64,000 bases of DNA from Halocaridina rubra (GCA_037179515.1 JAXCGZ010021039.1:2501-66500), one strand, 5' to 3'; counted from the stretch's first letter, positions 1-10,885 are shown. Program-made: numbers and translations. Notes: a model not told the origin generated them from the letters alone.

Positions 1-630
1 AAACAGTAAAAAATAGTGAAAAACATAAATACTAACAGTATTGCAACATGTAAAATACGATACCGCTATTAGCGTTTCGGACAAAGGCTTCCACCATCTT
101 CCATTGTCTCGCCTCACTCGTGTGCGCCGTTCACGTTGTGCTTATTATTATTAATACGTTTTGCTTGCGATTTTTTTACTCGCATATTTTAACCTTTGCA
201 ATGCCTCCCAAGCATCCTTCATCTTCTAAGGCTTCTTGTAGTGTGCCTAAGCGGCAAAGGAAAATGTTAACCATAACAGATAAGGTAAGTTTACCAATCA
301 CGTACATATAAATTTACGTTGCATGTTGTTATTTATAAAGTAAAGGGTGGTTTTTTAACAGTGCAGGGAGGGTTTATACAGTAAACGTATAAATAATTGT
401 AAAATACCTATGTACATGAGTATGTCATATAAATTTACGCTTGCATGCTGTTATTTATGAAGTAAAGGGTGGTTTGTTAACAATACAGGAAGGGTTTATG
501 CAGTTTATATGGTGTAAGCGTAAAAATAAATTAAAATATCTACGTATATATAGGCTGATCCTACTCAGCTATTTTCCTGTTTCGCGCCGGGTCCCGGAAC
601 CGAACCCCCGCGATAATGGGGGGATCACTG
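1..630 (+). mobile_element. TigA deletion derivative, left end cut by window
   Basis: The sequence starts inside the 5' subterminal repeat of a TigA element. It runs through the leader and the first 28 transposase codons, then jumps directly to two 3' subterminal units and the 3' terminus (cgataatggggggatcactg, ending at 630). The same layout and the same deletion joint recur at 47707-49340. Non-autonomous; the missing part would encode the transposase core. Confidence 0.8.
201..284 (+). pseudogene. TigA transposase N-terminal fragment
   Basis: Encodes MPPKHPSSSK... up to LTITDKV, the start of the CENP-B/Tigger helix-turn-helix DNA-binding domain found at the head of every TigA transposase in this window. 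Coding stops making sense after residue 28, because the sequence joins to the 3' subterminal repeat at a shared GGTAA, giving AAG|GTAAGT. Only the first part of the DNA-binding domain survives, so it cannot act as a transposase. Confidence 0.75.
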
Positions 631-663
<33 letters not shown>

Positions 664-664
664 G

Positions 665-753
<89 letters not shown>
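631..753. repeat. (TA)n microsatellite between two TigA 3' ends
   Basis: About 120 bp of nearly pure TA with two small interruptions. It is bounded on the left by a TigA 3' terminus (…cactg at 630) and on the right by an inverted TigA 3' terminus (cagtgttgcc from 754). Confidence 0.97.
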
Positions 754-756
<3 letters not shown>

Positions 757-1032
757 TGTTGCCTCACTTATCGCGGTAGTTCGGTTCCGGGACCCGGCGC
801 GAACCCGGGAATCCGTGGTGTAGAGATCAGCCTATATGTACATAGATATTTTAATGTATTTTTACGTTTACACTGTATAAACCCTCCCTGTACTGTTAAA
901 AAAACACCCTTTACATCATAAATAACAGCAAGCAACGTAATTTTTTTATGAAAGTGATTGGAAAACTTACCATGAATGAGGTGATGATGACTTGACATTA
1001 ATAGGTTCCATATTTTACAATAATTTGTACGT

Positions 1033-1182
1033 TTACGTAAAATAGCGGCCGAAATCCTCAAACTTTTTTCCTTCTTTCAACATATCTAAGAGTTTCACTT
1101 TATCTAAAATGGTTAACATTTTCCTTTGCCGCTTAGGCTCACTACAAGAAGCCTTAGAAGATGAAGGATGCTTGGGAGGCAT
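1033..1182 (-). CDS. short ORF: TigA helix-turn-helix peptide, 49 aa
   Basis: Open from the conserved TigA start (MPPKHPSSSK) through LLDMLKEGKKF and GRYF to a TAA. It covers most of the N-terminal helix-turn-helix that binds Tigger ends, and lacks the rest of the DNA-binding region, the DDE core and the C-terminus. The start is the conserved Tigger ATG. Whether it is translated is unknown; it may simply be a remnant that has not yet acquired stops. In the sister copy at 36785-38224 the same ORF is frameshifted near residue 10, which argues against strong constraint. Confidence 0.45.
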   Translation of the reverse strand: MPPKHPSSSKASCSEPKRQRKMLTILDKVKLLDMLKEGKKFEDFGRYFT

Positions 1183-1781
1183 TGCAAAGGTTAAAATATG
1201 CGAGTATAAAAATCACAAGCAAAACATATTAATAATAATAAGCACAAAATGAATGGCGCACACGAGTGAGGCGAGACAATGGAAGATGGTGGAAGCCTTT
1301 GTCCGAAACGCTGATAGCGGTATCGTATTTTACATGTTGCAATACTGTTAGTATTTATGTTTTTTACTATTTTTTACTGTTATATTATTCTTAGGCTAAG
1401 AAATACGTTTTTTTATCAATAAAATCATGAAACTACCGGAAATATATATATATATATGCTAGCTCACGTAGCTTCGACCCCAATACATTGTACGCTATCG
1501 AACACAAGCAAAACGTGAGTTAGACTGAACGAGTCTGTGTCCAAAACGCTGATAGCGGTATCGTATTTTACATGTTGCAATACTGTTAGTATTTATGTTT
1601 TTTACTGTTTTATTATTCTTAGGCTAATAAATACGTTTTTTTTTATCAATAAAATCATGAAACTACTGGAAATATAAATATATATGCTAGCTCACGTAGC
1701 TGCGACCCCAATACATTGTACGCTATCGAACACTATTTCGTATGATGCAATACTGTGAGTTATACTGTACGTACGTATATC

Positions 1782-1951
1782 ATTTAGTTATTAGTACAAT
1801 GTATACTAATTTAAAATTCATCTACTTATTTGATGATTGTACAAAATCTATTGTATTTATTCACTGTAATTTGGACCAAATATTCCTTTTGTAAAGATTA
1901 TACTGTACTTTTCAAAAGAGGTGGTCAATAAACGTATCTATCTATCTATTT
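1782..1951 (+). mobile_element. LINE 3'-tail insertion inside TigA
   Basis: About 170 bp that is absent from other TigA 5' regions (compare 41880-41930) but shared with the copy at 37820-37982. It ends aataaacg followed by (TATC) repeats, as non-LTR retrotransposon 3' ends do. It entered before this TigA subfamily duplicated. Confidence 0.5.
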
Positions 1952-2192
1952 GCATTTATGTTTTTTACTATTTTTTACTGTTTTATTATTTGTAGGCTGG
2001 GAAATAATTTTTTTTTATCAATTAGATAATGAAATATATTTTTTCAATAAAAAAAATGAAAATACTGAGAATTTTATTTTTTTATATTTTAATATTTTTG
2101 CATATACCCATGAAATAAAATAATAATTTATCCAAAAAAAAAAACGCTATAGAGTGAGAAAGCGAACCAGGAAGCGCGAATAACTGGGGTAA

Positions 2193-2196
<4 letters not shown>

Positions 2197-2277
<81 letters not shown>
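2197..2277. repeat. (TA)n between TigA 5' end and TigJ end
   Basis: Pure TA tract of about 80 bp. Its left border is the TigA 5' terminus and its right border the TigJ terminus cacctagttctcag. Confidence 0.97.
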
Positions 2278-2280
<3 letters not shown>

Positions 2281-2756
2281 CTAGTTCTCAGAATAACGCC
2301 TAGATAGGTGCTCAGAAGGGTCGGGTAAATGGAAAATCGCGTAAAAAAACGAGTTATTTTCCATAGGAAACAATGATAAAGGGCATAGATACGTTCCAAA
2401 CCTTACATAGACATCATGCCAAAGATATAAGATAAGTAAAAAAACATATTTTACTACTACATAGCGAAGCTGAAAGCCCTGTATCTATTTTTAAGAGTAT
2501 ACAAAAGATATTCATATTCATTTTACAGCTAAAAATTAACATACATTACTATACTTTACTCTAATATGCAGTGGGCAACAGTTATACAGTACACTGGGAC
2601 ATGCATGGTGGCAGTGAGCAAGTAACTTATGTGGTAGAAGAGGAGGAGGATGCAGGAGAACGAACCTCTATCTGCAAATGTATACAAAGATAAAATAAGA
2701 ATTATAAATAACCAAAGGAAGACTAAAAAACAAAACAAAAAAATTAATTTTGCAAT

Positions 2757-3258
2757 GCCTAAATCTACCATATGACAGATTAAAAAAACTTAATCTACAT
2801 TCTGTAAAGAGGCACAAGTTAGGGGGGATACGATTGAGGTGTATAAATGGTTTAAAGGGATTAACAAGGGTGATATTAATAAAGTTTTAAAAATTCATCA
2901 TCAAACCAGAACTCATAATGGGTAATGGATTTAATCTTGATAAATTTAGGTTCAGAAGGGAAATTGGTGAAAATTGGCTTGGTAATACCGTAGAGTATTC
3001 CTAGTAGGATAATAAATGCCAATGCCTATTTTTTTTCTTTATTTTTTATTTTTTTTAGGATGGGATGGGATAGGAGGGAAAAAAAGGGAGGGGATTAAGG
3101 ATATAAGGGAATTGGAGGGAAAAGCACGGAAATTAAATAAAGTAAGAGAGAAAAAAGAGAGGGGCAGTCCCTCGTGCTAAGTTTTGATCTGGAATTCAGA
3201 TTCTGAATTGTATTACTTAGACACCTTCAAATGTAGATTAGATAGACATATGACAGAG
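2757..3258 (+). pseudogene. LINE (Lin-1) reverse-transcriptase C-terminal fragment
   Basis: Matches the last ~100 codons of the LINE ORF at 20789-22300. The peptides YDRLKKLNLH, YKWFKGINKG and DTFKCRLDRH are recognisable on different frames. Several stops and small indels are present, and a T-rich and GGGA-rich insertion occupies about 3020-3200. The 5' truncation point (caatgcct|aaatctacc) is shared with copies at 45447 and 56957, so it is one old insertion carried by TigJ. Confidence 0.7.
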
Positions 3259-3259
3259 G

Positions 3260-3480
3260 TAGGGTGGGTGTATATATAATGTATAATGATGATGATCTTT
3301 TCTTATCGTAATCCTCTTTGTACTGGTGGAAGAAGCTTCCGCGGGTGCTTATTTACTATATTATTTTTTTTTTTCTAAATATAGTAAATAAGTGCCCGCG
3401 GAGGCTTCTTCCACCAGTACAAAGAGGATTACGAAAAGAAAAGATCATCATCATTATACATTATATATACACCCACCCTA
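3260..3480. repeat. long inverted repeat (hairpin), ~100-bp arms
   Basis: The left arm (about 3260-3362) and right arm (about 3377-3480) are reverse complements with only a few mismatches, e.g. gtactggtggaagaagcttc against gaggcttcttccaccagtac. The loop is a T-run of about 14 nt. The outer few bases of the left arm overlap the end of the LINE ORF. It could be a foldback MITE or an inverted duplication of LINE 3' sequence. Confidence 0.8.
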
Positions 3481-3499
3481 TTGGGTAGAATAGAATGTT

Positions 3500-3886
3500 G
3501 GAGAGAGAGAGAGAGATCTTTAATTAACTCTTGTTCATTCAACCAAAACTACATTATTTATTGTAAAATTAATGGTTTAATTGTAAATTCGTAATAATAA
3601 TAATAATAATCTCCACAATCATCATCAAAGGAAAATTATTGTTAAAAATAATTATAATAATAAGATCTAAGGAGAATTTTTGGAATAGACATCATGAGAG
3701 TTATGCAGAGGTATATTAAAACCCAGCAGAGAGCTGGATATTCATTACACATCTTTTATAATCCCTTCACATCTGACAGGTCATTACACTCTCCATCTGT
3801 TTCGCTTTACAGCCTGATAAAGGCCGTTTTATTTTATCATTTTTTGGTCCATCCTGGTGTCACAATAAAAAAAAAAAAAAAAAAAA
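3500..3886 (+). repeat. R350 poly(A)-tailed repeat, copy 1
   Basis: Starts at a (GA)n tract, runs through ttaactcttgttcattcaac, an (ATA/ATT)n stretch, and cagcagagagctggatattc, and ends gtcacaataAAAA with a 19-nt A run. At least seven further copies occur in the window, in both orientations. The A tail suggests a retroposon, but I see no tRNA-like promoter boxes, so the class is open. Confidence 0.75.
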
Positions 3887-3993
3887 TTGTTTTGGGAGGG
3901 GCATTATTCGCGAATTCCAAGTTTTTTACTATTATTTTTGGGGGGCGTTATTGCAATATTGCATATAAAAAAATCGCGTATAAAAGGAACAAG

Positions 3994-4105
<112 letters not shown>

Positions 4106-4239
4106 AATGTTCCCTCGCTATTTCGCAGTTCACCTATCGCGAATTAAGTGTATTGCGATTTTTGGGGGGGATCTTTATTTTTTTTCTTGGTATATGCGAG
4201 AATATTAAAATATTAAAAAAATAAAATTTTCAGTATTTT

Positions 4240-4800
4240 CATTATATTATTTAGATGTATTTTTTCATTATTTTATTGATTAAAAATAGTATTTCTAAGC
4301 CTAAATATAATAAAACAGTAAAAAGTAATAAAAAACGTAAATTTAAACATGTAACTCTGCTGCACCATAGAAAGTACGATACCGGTATCGGCGTTTCGGA
4401 AAATGCAAAGGGTCACACCTATGTGAGCTAGCACATATTAAAATTTCCAGCATTTTCATTATTTTATTGATAAAAAGTATTTCCTAGCCTAAGAATAATA
4501 AAACAGTAAAAAAATAGTAAGAAAACATATTTTAAACATGTAACTCACAGAATTGCACCATGTAAAATCCGATACCGGTATTGGCGTTTCGGAAAATGAA
4601 AAGAGTCACACCTACTTGAGCTAATACATATTAAAATTTCCAGTATATTCATTATTTTATTGATAAAATATTTCCTAGCCTAAGAATAATAAGACAGTAA
4701 AAAATAGTAAAAAACATAGATTTATACATGTTACTCACAGTATTGCACCATGTAAAATATTGTACGATAGCGTACACTGTATTGGCGTCTTGGAAAACGC
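4240..4800 (+). repeat. TigA 5' subterminal tandem units (~190 bp)
   Basis: Three consecutive units each contain tttcattattttattgat, a cctaagaataataaaacagt motif, tattgcaccatgtaaaat, and a GATACCGGTATC-like palindrome followed by gcgtttcggaaaa. The perfect 12-bp palindrome is at 4378-4389; in the next unit it is GATACCGGTATT. The array is present in every TigA copy with a 5' end. Confidence 0.8.
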
Positions 4801-5046
4801 AAAGGCTCGCACCTACGTAAGATAGTTCTTGGGATGCTATTGGGTGGAAGACGACGAATCACAGAATTGTATTTCTCTATGTTCTGTATCATAAGGTCTG
4901 ATTGGCTTTTGATTGAAGCTTCATTCTTCCAGTGTCTTCCATTGTCTCGCCTCACCCGTTCAGTCTAAATTACGTGTGCGCTGTTCGCGTAGTGCTTATT
5001 AATATTGTGCTATTGATTTTTTTACTTTTGTTTTTCAATCTCTGCA

Positions 5047-6745
5047 TTGCTTCTCAAGCGACCTTCATCTTCTATGGCTTCTGGTAGTAAGCCTAAGTGG
5101 CAAAGGAAGATGTTGACCATTCCTGAAAAGGTAAAACTGTTAGATATGCTGAAGGAAGGAAGAAGGTTCGCGGATGTCGTCATTAATGAATTACTGTTTG
5201 ATACATCAGAAAGGACGAGGCAAATATCAGGAAAACAGTGCCTATCTCAATTAGTAAAACAGCGAAGAGGGTCGTAACACCCCGTATTAAGATAATAGTG
5301 TGGATGGAATCTGCTTTGGCCTTGTGGATTGCTGATTGCAGAAAGAACATCAGCTTAGACAACTATATGATACAAACAAAGGAGAAGAAGCTGTACGAGA
5401 CATTCGCTGCAAACGAACCTGATGACATCAGTGGCGACTGTGGAGAGGGGGAGAAAGAAAATATCGACGACCCACAACCAGGACCCTCCAGCGATTCTCC
5501 ACCAAGGAAACAATCGTTTATGGCAAGCAAGGGATGGTTCGCCAAATTTCAAAAATGCTATGGCTTGAAGAACGTTTCGGTGCATGGCCAAGCTGCCTCT
5601 GCAAATACAGCTGCAGCTGATGATTACGTGAAAAACGACTTCAAGAAAATTATCGCTGAATGCGAATATGCTCCTGAGCAACTCTTTAACATGGATTAGA
5701 CTGGCTTATTTTGGAAGAGAATGCCGTCTCGCAAATTTCTCGTCAAGGAAAAAGCTACAGCCCCGGGATTTAAAGCGCACAAAGACCGTGTTACCCTCGT
5801 CATGTGAGGGAATGCTGCGGGCTTCATGTTAAAGCCCGGGCTTATCTACTAGTCTAAGAACCCTAGGGCATTGAAGAATAAGAATAAAAATCTGCTGCCA
5901 CTATTGGATGCATAACCCTAAGGCCTAGATCACGAAAAGCCTCACATCAGACTGGTTTCACCAATGCTTTATCCCTCAGGTCAAAGTTTATCTTGCGGAT
6001 AAGGGCCTTGAATTTAAAGTCCTTCTTTTTATGGATAATGCATGGGGCCACTCAACTGATCTCGAATATGACGGTGTTCAAGTAGAGTTCCTGCCACTGA
6101 TTATGACATCACTAATTCAGCCTATGGATCAAGGCGTTATTCGTGCGTTCAAGGCCCTCTACACACGAAATGTCCTGGCAAACCTGGTTGAATCCATGGA
6201 TCCAGACAAAGAATTCGCAGTGAATACTTACTGACGTAACTACACGATTGCCACATGCCTTCAAAATATTCAGAATGCAATCAAAAAGATGAAGCCGGCC
6301 ACAATCAATGCCAGCTGGAAGAAATTGTGGCCCGAAGTCATCAACGACTACAAGGGATTCGCTCCTGACGAAGTCCACAACTCGGCAGTTGCGAAAGCTG
6401 TGAAATTTGTTGCATTTCTAGGTGGAGAAGGCTTTGAAGATATGACTCATAAAGGAAATGACAAAATCAGCGAGCGAAGAAGAGGAAGAACAACAACCAG
6501 AGGAAACGCATGAAGAAATCGAAGAACCTGGCCTTACACTCGAATGTCTGGCAGCCATGTATGAACATGTGAAAGCAGTCCAACAACTCTCGCAGAAACA
6601 TGACGATAATATGGTTCGTTCATTGACCTTCTGCAATCTTATCGACGATGCCATGACTCTTTGCAAGACCATCTTCCAACAAATAAAGAAACAGCGACAG
6701 CAACTCCCCATTACCATATTCTACTCTCGCAAAAAGCAGCTGTAA
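5047..6745 (+). pseudogene. TigA transposase pseudogene (TIGD1-like Tigger/pogo DDE)
   Basis: The ancestral protein of roughly 550 aa is readable across three frames. It has an N-terminal CENP-B-type helix-turn-helix (KPKWQRKMLT, LLDMLKEG), a second DNA-binding segment (ALALWIADCRKN), then the DDE/DDD core and an acidic Glu-rich C-terminal region ending QLPITIFYSRKKQ. The start codon is decayed to TTG. A small deletion follows residue ~40. The first catalytic motif reads MD-stop-TGLFW because GAG became TAG at 5697, and further stops fall near 5805 and 5850. The second motif (LLFMDNA) and third (QPMDQGVIRAF) keep their Asp. Dead copy. Confidence 0.9.
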
Positions 6746-6799
6746 AGCTGTCATTGGCTGCGGAATAATTTCTGCTGGAGTCTGTACACGTCATCATCA

Positions 6800-7130
6800 C
6801 CTAATTCACGGTAAGTTTACCTATCACGTTCATATAAATTTACGCTTGCACGCTGTTATTAATAAAGTAAAGGGTTGGGTTTTAACAGTGCAGGGAGGGT
6901 TTATACAGTAAAGGTAAAAATTAATATAAAATACCTATGTATATGAGTATGCACACGTCATCATCACCTCATTCATGGTAAGTTTACCTATCACTTTCAT
7001 ATAAATTTACACTTGTACGCTGTTATTAATAAAGTAAAGGGTGGTTTTTGAACAGTGCAGGAAGGGTTTATACAGTAAAGGTAAAAATAAATGTAAAATA
7101 CCTATGTATATATTGTGATCCTACTTCGCG
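6800..7130 (+). repeat. TigA 3' subterminal tandem units (~150 bp)
   Basis: Two units, each with ggtaagtttacctatcac, gctgttattaataaagtaaa, an acagtgcagggagggtttat-like core and aaaatacctatgtat. They lie between the transposase stop and the 3' terminus. Confidence 0.8.
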
Positions 7131-7190
7131 GATTTTCACATATCGCGGGCGGTCCGGAACTGAACCCCTGCGATAAACGAGGGAGCACCT

Positions 7191-7785
<595 letters not shown>

Positions 7786-8685
7786 CACAGTAATCCTTCG
7801 CTATATCGCTGTTCACCTATCGCGAATTCAGTGCATCACGGATTTTTTTGGCAAGTTTTTTTTTTGGGGGGGGGTATATGCGAAAATATTAAAAAATGAA
7901 AATTTTCAGTATTTTTATTATTTTATTGAAAACAAAAATGTTCATTATTTTATTGATACAAAAATGTATTTCCAAGCCAAAGAATAATAAAACAGTAAGT
8001 AATAGTAAAAAAAAATTAAACTTGAACATGTAACTCTGCACCATAGAAAGTACGATACCGGTATCAGCGTTTTGGAAAACCCAAAGGGTCACACCTACGT
8101 GAGCTAGCATATGTTAAAATTTCCAGTAGCTTCATTATTTTATTGATGAAAAAATTTATTACTTAGCCTAAGAAAAATAAAACAGTAAAAAATAGTAAAA
8201 AACATAAATAATTACAGTATTACACCATGTAAAATATGATACCGGTATCAGCGTTTCGGAAAACGAAAAGGGTCGCACCTACGTGAGCTAGTACATATTG
8301 AAATTTTCATTATTTTATTGATAAAACAACTATTTCCTAGCCTAAGAGTAATAAAACAGTAAAAAATAGTAAAAAACATAAATTTAAACATATACACTCA
8401 CAGTATTGCACCATGTAAAATACTGTACGATAGCATACACTGTATTAGCGTCTTGGAAAACGCAAAGGCTCGCACCTACGTGAGATAGTTCATGGAATGC
8501 TATTGGCTGAATGGGTGAGAGACGACGAATCACAGAATTGTTTTTCTGTATGTTCTGTATCATGGGGTCTGATTGGCGTTTTGATTCAAGTTTGGTTCTC
8601 CCACCATCTTCCACTGTCTCGCCTCACTTGTTCAGTCTAACTCACATGTGCGCAGTTTGCATTATGCTTATTAATATTTATGCTT

Positions 8686-9233
8686 CAGGGGTTCTTTCGA
8701 TAATAGTCTCCTATGCCTCAAAAGGTCCCTTTTTAATTTCAAGCGGCTCCTGCAGATCTTTAACGTCTGATTTACAGGAGATTTCCTCTACTGGGGGAGC
8801 ATCAGTATCATTTCCTTTGCCTTAACAGACACCTCTTTAATTTCAAGCCGCTTCTGCAGATCTTCTTTAACGTCTTATTTACAAGAGATTTCCTCTACTG
8901 GGGGAGCACCAGTATCACTTCCTTTGCCTCAACAGACTCCTCTTTAATTTCAAGCGGCTTCTGCATATCTTCTTTAACGTGTGATTTACAAGAGATTTCC
9001 TCTACTGTGGTAGCATTAGTATCACTTTCATAGTTTTCAATGCCATCCACCTCCATCATAGAAGGAGAAGGAACACAATTGGTGTTTGAAGACTGACCTG
9101 AATTGAGACCAGGTTCAAAGTATACTGTATTTCAAAATATCACTGATAGGATACTTGGCCTCTCCACTTCCATATTTTTCATAATGATCAAGGGTTTTCA
9201 TATGTACTGTATATTCAGTTCACTTCGTAACTT
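8686..9233 (-). pseudogene. captured segment with 36-residue acidic/Lys repeats
   Basis: Three tandem copies of a 107-bp unit (the shared motif gagatttcctctac lies at 8778, 8885 and 8992). Read on the minus strand they encode VEEISCKSHV, KEDMQKPLEI and KEESVEAKE-type repeats, upstream of which SMMEVDGIENYESD and YEKYGSGEAKYP are readable. One base is missing per unit and stops occur, so it is not translatable now. It does not resemble any Tigger protein. I do not recognise the donor gene; repeats of this sort occur in acidic linkers of arthropod zinc-finger-type proteins, but that is only a guess. Confidence 0.55.
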
Positions 9234-9382
9234 AGCCACGAGGAAATCGGAGAACCTGGCCTTACACTCGAACATCTGGCTGCCATGTATGAACACATGA
9301 AAGGACTCCAACAACTCTCACAAGAACATTATGATAGTATGGTTCGTTCCGTTACCTTCTGCAATCTTCTCGACGATGCCAT
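9234..9382 (+). pseudogene. TigA transposase C-terminal fragment
   Basis: Encodes the stretch corresponding to EEIGEPGLTLEHL, AAMYEHMKGLQQL and TFCNLLDDAM of the TigA C-terminal domain, then joins directly to the 3' subterminal unit. It lacks the usual QLPITMFFSRKK end. Its presence shows that the foreign segment replaced the middle of a once complete TigA. Confidence 0.75.
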
Positions 9383-9619
9383 GTCCTTACCACCTCATTC
9401 ACAGTAAGTTTACCTATCACTTTCATATAAATTTACGCTTGCACGCTGTTATTAATAAAGTAAAGGGTGGTTTGTTAACAGTACAGGGAGGGTTTGTACA
9501 GTAAACATAAAAAGAAATGTACAATACCTATGTACATATAGGGTGATCCTACTTTGCGGAAATTCACCTATCGCGGTTGGTCCCGGAACCGAACCCCCGC
9601 GTTAAACGAGGGATCACTG

Positions 9620-9880
<261 letters not shown>

Positions 9881-10064
9881 TCTGCTATACAAGGAATGAA
9901 TGCATTCTACCTGAATGCCACTTTGTTCATATTACAGTTTTCCCCAACCTCACTTGTGGCTTCGTTTTTGCATTTAATTCAAATCTCAGTCTCATTTGAG
10001 ACCAACAATAATCAAATAAGCACATTACCATATGTGAAAACGAATAATTTTTATCCTGACCATG
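9881..10064. other. unassigned, with a second SINE tail
   Basis: No coding signal. Positions 10005-10060 repeat the SINE body from 9735-9780 with a few changes. The remainder (tgcattctacctgaatgcca...) is not recognised. Confidence 0.35.
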
Positions 10065-10214
10065 ATGGCAGTGTTTGGTAGCACATATGTATGTGAGCAG
10101 CTTTTTTCAAAAATGAATCTAGTTAAAAACAAGCATAGGTCTTTACTTACTGATGAACATTTGGAATGTACCCTGCGTGTAGCCACATCATCCATACAGC
10201 CTGATATTGATTAG
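10065..10214 (+). pseudogene. hAT transposase dimerisation-domain fragment
   Basis: An open stretch of 49 codons reads MAVFGSTYVCEQLFSKMN, then RSLLTDEHLE, LRVATSSIQP and DID followed by TAG. The pattern 'FGSTYVCEQ.FS.M...K...R..LTDEHL...LR.A' is the conserved C-terminal hAT dimerisation region shared with GTF2IRD2/ZBED-type proteins. No upstream catalytic domain exists here. In hAT proteins this domain mediates transposase multimerisation; alone it is a remnant. Confidence 0.75.
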
Positions 10215-10618
10215 TTGGTGTCCCAAATGCAACATCAACCATCTCACTAGGGTAGCCTTTCATTTGCTCATTAATGATTAAGAAAATGTCTGTGTTTGAT
10301 AATTCTTATGTTAATGATCCCAGTTAACCAATAATAAGTAATTATTTATGTTTGTACATTATAATAATAAGGTATGGTAGCCTTTCATTTGCTCATTTAT
10401 AGTAAGGAAAATACTTTTGTTTCAGACAATTCTTATTTTTGTGATCCCAATTTAAATAAAATCAGTAACAAACTAATTATCTATCTCTATTAGTATAATC
10501 TCACATAATATGTCCTCGATCGTAGTAAATAGCATGACATAGTAAGGTTATGTGGCCCTCCATACCAACAGAGTCGTGACTAGTGGCCCTTTGGGAAAAA
10601 AGGCTGCACACCCCTGGC
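10065..10618 (+). mobile_element. 3' part of a hAT transposon
   Basis: Combines a hAT transposase C-terminus (10065-10214) with a terminal sequence that, read from the right end, starts CAGGGGTGTGCAGCC and continues with ttgggaaaaa and gagggccacataac. CAGGGGTG-type ends and the 'gggccac' subterminal motifs are typical of Charlie-type hAT elements. The left half is absent, so the 8-bp target duplication cannot be checked. Confidence 0.65.
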
Positions 10619-10885
10619 TTAGATAGTTGTGCACCCATTGTAACAAGAAAAATAACCCGCCCCTCAGCCCCGTGGCTAACTAATGACATCAAAGAGGCAA
10701 TTCAAATCAGAATTCAAATACAAAAAGAGCTAAAAATTAATAGATAAGATATGACTCTTCGAGACGTCATAAAACAGAAAAGAAACGTGTCAGATCTCTT
10801 ATCAATGTAAGTAAAAAACTTTTACAAAAAACAATTTAATGATTCTAGACATGATACAGCAGCAACACGCAAAGTAATAAGAAGC

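Larger units (their letters stand above)
754..2196 (-). mobile_element. TigA 1.44-kb derivative, copy 1
   Basis: The 3' terminus (cagtgttgcctcactta) is at 754 and the 5' terminus (ending gggtaacact) at 2196. It contains one 3' subterminal unit, the first 49 transposase codons, and two 5' subterminal units with an inserted LINE tail. A closely similar copy sits at 36785-38224 in the same orientation, so this deletion derivative is itself a small amplified subfamily. Confidence 0.85.
7788..9619 (+). mobile_element. TigA derivative carrying a foreign segment
   Basis: A complete pair of TigA termini (cagtaatccttcgctata at 7788; cgagggatcactg ending 9619) with normal 5' subterminal units (perfect GATACCGGTATC at 8054-8065) and one 3' unit. 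Between the TigA leader (to about 8685) and the transposase C-terminus (from about 9234), the rest of the transposase has been replaced by about 550 bp of unrelated, tandemly repeated, formerly coding DNA on the opposite strand. Confidence 0.8.

Noticed and set aside
3694..3870. Similar open frame ([11 protein letters not shown]...) in several R350 copies
   Set aside because: Copy 6 loses the frame through a small indel, other copies are truncated, and no domain is recognisable; sharing is explained by recent common origin.
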